Source: an uncultured Porphyromonadaceae bacterium
GTDB lineage: Bacteria > Bacteroidota > Bacteroidia > Bacteroidales > Muribaculaceae
Assembly (NCBI GenBank): GCA_947166165.1
Contig: CAMVDK010000157.1
Location: 1-7,363, forward strand
Direction: 5' to 3'
Length of the DNA: 7,363 nucleotides
This document shows positions 5,221 to 7,363 of this stretch, piece by piece (position 1 is the stretch's first letter; every line of letters starts with the position of its first letter). The notes beneath the pieces are model-generated. The model saw nothing but the letters and a program-made list of their open reading frames with translations. It had not been told where the DNA came from and did not search any database. The position numbers were made by a program, and so were the translations under genes.

Positions 5221-6462
5221 ATGAGAGTGGTAATCATCAATCGTAGCGACGCGCTAGGCGGAGCCGCCATTGCGTCGTCGCGGCTGTGTGGCGCGCTGCG
5301 GCAGCAGGGCGTGGACGCCCGTATGCTCGTGGTGGACCGCCGCACGGGCGCCGGCCATGTGCAAGTGGCCGGGGCGGCCGTGGTGGCGCGCGCGCGATGG
5401 CTGGCCGAGCGGCTGGCCATCTACTGGCGCAACGGTCGCCGGCGCGACACGCTCTTCGCCATCGACACCGCCACGCAGGGCCTCGACCTGGCCCGCCACC
5501 CCTGGGTACGGCAGGCCGACGTCGTGGTGCTCGGATGGGTGAACCAGGCCATGCTCTCGCTCGCCGGCGTGGAGCACCTGGCGCAGCTGGGCAAGCCGGT
5601 GGTGTGGGTGATGCACGACATGTGGAATTGCACCGGTGTGTGCCACCACAGTGGCGAGTGCACGCAATGGCAGGCCGACTGCCGCCGCTGCCCGCTGCTG
5701 CCCGAGGGCAGCACGCTGGCCCGCGACACCTGGCTGCGCAAGCAGCGGCTGTATGCCCAAGGGGCTGTTCACTTCGTGGCCGTGAGCCACTGGTTGCGGC
5801 AGATGTGCGTGGAGAGCTCGCTCATGCACGATGCCGCCATCGACGTGATTCCGAATGCCATCGACGCCAGCGCCTTCAACCCCGCAGCGTCCGAGGGCGA
5901 CCCGTGGCACGTGGCCCCGGGCAGCAAGGTGGTGGTGATGGGCGCCGCCCGTCTCGACGACCCCATCAAGGGCCTTGACCGTCTCGCTGCCGCGTTGCAG
6001 TGGCTGGCCGAAGAGCGGCCCGACGTGGCTCGCCGGCTTCACCTGGTGCTCTACGGCGGCCTGCGCGACCGCAGCTGGCTGGAGCGCCTGGCTGTGCCGC
6101 ACACCTATCTGGGCTACGTCGACGACCTGCAGCGCGTCTACCGCCATGCCCACATCGTGGTGTCGGCGTCGACTCGCGAGTCGTTCGGCTACACGCTCGT
6201 CGAAGGCATGGCCTGCGGCTGCGTGGCCGTCACCACCGGCCAGGGAGGGCAGACCGACATCGTGAGCCACCTGAAGAACGGCTACATCGCACCCGACCTG
6301 CAGCCCGAGTCGCTCGCCAGGGCGCTGGCATGGGCCGTCGACACCGAGCGCAGCCGGCAGGCGCAGCACCACTGGGTGGCCACCCACTTCGACCAGGCCA
6401 TCGTGGCGCAGCAGCATCTGCTACTATACAACAGACTGCTCGACAACCGACAACAACAATAA
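5221..6462 (+). CDS. Glycosyltransferase family 4 (GT-B fold)
   Basis: The product probably transfers a sugar from a nucleotide-sugar donor to a growing surface glycan, polysaccharide or glycolipid in the cytoplasm. The 413 residues show GT-B organisation. The N-terminal acceptor half starts with a beta strand and a Gly-rich loop (MRVVIINRSDALGGAAIASS, 1-20). The C-terminal half begins near 236 (KVVVMGAARLDDPIKGLDRL) and carries the EX7E signature, Glu320 to Glu328 in STRESFGYTLVEG, followed by MACGC. Between them is a conserved Cys-rich segment (residues 132-158: HDMWNCTG, CHHSGEC, CRRCPLL) like that of a GT4 subgroup in capsule and exopolysaccharide loci. No signal peptide or membrane helix is visible. 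The start at 5221 follows from the -7 box at 5186-5193 and the compact N-terminal strand. The radical SAM gene follows after 30 bp without a clear promoter, so they may share a transcript. Donor, acceptor and product cannot be deduced, and no other polysaccharide genes are in view. Confidence 0.9.
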   Translation: MRVVIINRSDALGGAAIASSRLCGALRQQGVDARMLVVDRRTGAGHVQVAGAAVVARARWLAERLAIYWRNGRRRDTLFAIDTATQGLDLARHPWVRQADVVVLGWVNQAMLSLAGVEHLAQLGKPVVWVMHDMWNCTGVCHHSGECTQWQADCRRCPLLPEGSTLARDTWLRKQRLYAQGAVHFVAVSHWLRQMCVESSLMHDAAIDVIPNAIDASAFNPAASEGDPWHVAPGSKVVVMGAARLDDPIKGLDRLAAALQWLAEERPDVARRLHLVLYGGLRDRSWLERLAVPHTYLGYVDDLQRVYRHAHIVVSASTRESFGYTLVEGMACGCVAVTTGQGGQTDIVSHLKNGYIAPDLQPESLARALAWAVDTERSRQAQHHWVATHFDQAIVAQQHLLLYNRLLDNRQQQ

Positions 6463-6492
6463 CAATCATATTTATTTATATCCAACATCAAC

Positions 6493-7272
6493 ATGCAGAC
6501 CGTATTATTCCATAGCACCGTGTTTGGCCCCATCCACAGCCGCCGGCTGGGCATCTCGCTGGGCATCAACTTGATGCCCAACGATGGCAAAGTTTGTTCG
6601 TTCGACTGCCTCTATTGCGAGGCGGGCTTCAACGCCCAGGGCCCGGGCCACGACGGCATCCCCAGCCGCGAGAGCGTGAAGCGTCAGCTAAAGCGCAAAC
6701 TCGAGCAGATGCAGGCCGAGGGCAGCGGCCTCGACGTGATCACCTTCTCGGGCAACGGCGAGCCCACGCTGCACCCGCACTTCAAGGAGGTGGTGCACGA
6801 CGTGCTGCTGCTGCGCGACCGCTACTTCCCGCAGGCCAAGGTGAGCGTGCTGAGCAATGCCACCATGGCCGGCAAGCCCGCAGTGGCCGAGGCGCTGCGC
6901 ACTGTGGACAACAACATCCTCAAGCTCGACTCGGCCATCGCCGCCACCATGCGCGCGCTCAACCGGCCCACGTCGCCCAACGTGATTCCAGAGGGCGTGA
7001 TTGCCGACCTCAAGGCGTATGCCGGGCAGTGCATCGTGCAGACCATGATGCTGCGCGGCGACTACGAAGGCCGCCACATCGACAACACCACCGACGCCGA
7101 GGTCGAGGCCCTCATTGCCGCCTACCGCGAGATAGGCCCGCGCGAGGTGATGCTCTACAGCATCGACCGCACCACACCCGCCGAGCATTTGCAGCAGGTG
7201 CCCATCGACGAGCTTCGCGCCATAGGGCAGCGCATCCACGATGCCACCGGCATCGCCGTCCAGGTGAACTGA
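6493..7272 (+). CDS. Radical SAM protein, COG0731-like, function unknown
   Basis: This 259-residue protein binds a 4Fe-4S cluster and S-adenosylmethionine. The cluster motif CxxxCxxC is Cys35, Cys39 and Cys42 (VCSFDCLYCEAG). The SAM-binding GGE-type motif appears as FSGNGEPTLHP (85-95). The N-terminal VFGPIHSRRLGISLG (10-24) is a hallmark of the COG0731 group of Fe-S oxidoreductases, related to the radical SAM core of wyosine-forming TYW1. It is about the length of the core domain, with no flavodoxin or auxiliary-cluster domain and no further Cys cluster; Cys180 stands alone. It is predicted to be cytoplasmic. It follows the glycosyltransferase gene by 30 bp of AT-rich DNA with no TAnnTTTG box, so co-transcription is likely. 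Bacteria lack the wyosine pathway, so true TYW1 activity is improbable. The reaction and substrate are unknown. Confidence 0.9.
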   Translation: MQTVLFHSTVFGPIHSRRLGISLGINLMPNDGKVCSFDCLYCEAGFNAQGPGHDGIPSRESVKRQLKRKLEQMQAEGSGLDVITFSGNGEPTLHPHFKEVVHDVLLLRDRYFPQAKVSVLSNATMAGKPAVAEALRTVDNNILKLDSAIAATMRALNRPTSPNVIPEGVIADLKAYAGQCIVQTMMLRGDYEGRHIDNTTDAEVEALIAAYREIGPREVMLYSIDRTTPAEHLQQVPIDELRAIGQRIHDATGIAVQVN

Positions 7273-7363
7273 AACCCGCCTCAGCCAGAAGGGCGTAAGC
7301 ATCATAATCCTTAAATCCGCAAGATAGTTCCCGCCATCGCTTTTAAGAGTACTAGTCCCAACT

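Noticed and set aside
7310..7344. Inverted repeat CTTAAA and TTTAAG after the radical SAM gene, considered as a terminator
   Set aside because: The stem is only 6 bp of A and T with one G-C pair, the loop is over 20 nt, and no U-tract follows.
7311..7363. Possible C-terminal end of a convergent - strand gene (17 codons ending in TAA at 7311-7313)
   Set aside because: The frame is open to the window edge and reads LGLVLLKAMAGTILRI, but 17 codons are too few to separate from chance and another - strand frame is also open there.
1..7363. CRISPR array, tRNA or rRNA gene, insertion sequence, toxin-antitoxin or defence island
   Set aside because: No spaced direct repeats, cloverleaf or rRNA-like sequence, transposase motifs or terminal repeats were seen. 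All large intact genes belong to known metabolic or enzyme families, apart from the unassigned ATPase.

Overview
The window looks like chromosomal DNA from a GC-rich member of the Bacteroidota, most likely the order Bacteroidales; a Muribaculaceae-like or Alistipes-like genome is an inference. The best evidence is the promoters. Three intergenic spacers carry the Bacteroidota -7 box TAnnTTTG, and one also has a well-spaced TTTG -33 box. Shine-Dalgarno sequences are largely absent, and the protein families present are common in gut Bacteroidales. Coding DNA is rich in G and C, while promoter spacers are AT-rich.

Layout, left to right. On the + strand are 3-phosphoshikimate 1-carboxyvinyltransferase (aroA, 73-1317), an AAA-like ATP-binding protein with its own promoter (1432-2550), and an overlapping exported S66 family LD-carboxypeptidase (2531-3544). 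A long U-rich hairpin at 3565-3620 sits between convergent genes and probably ends transcription from both sides. On the - strand is an intact arginine deiminase (3643-4893). A 327-bp divergent spacer holds one promoter for the deiminase and one for the next + strand gene. That gene is a GT-B fold family 4 glycosyltransferase (5221-6462), followed after 30 bp by a radical SAM protein of the COG0731 type (6493-7272). The last 91 bp hold no gene I can defend.

The genes are mostly housekeeping or metabolic: chorismate synthesis, peptidoglycan turnover in the periplasm, arginine catabolism, glycan synthesis and an orphan radical SAM enzyme. I see no mobile element, CRISPR array, RNA gene, toxin-antitoxin pair or obvious defence island, and no convincing new multi-gene system. 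The parts most worth a second look are the ATPase, which ends just after its winged-helix-like region and overlaps the carboxypeptidase in a locally AT-rich patch, the uncharacterised radical SAM protein beside a glycosyltransferase, a PEP-loop substitution in AroA, and the structured leader of the lone arginine deiminase.
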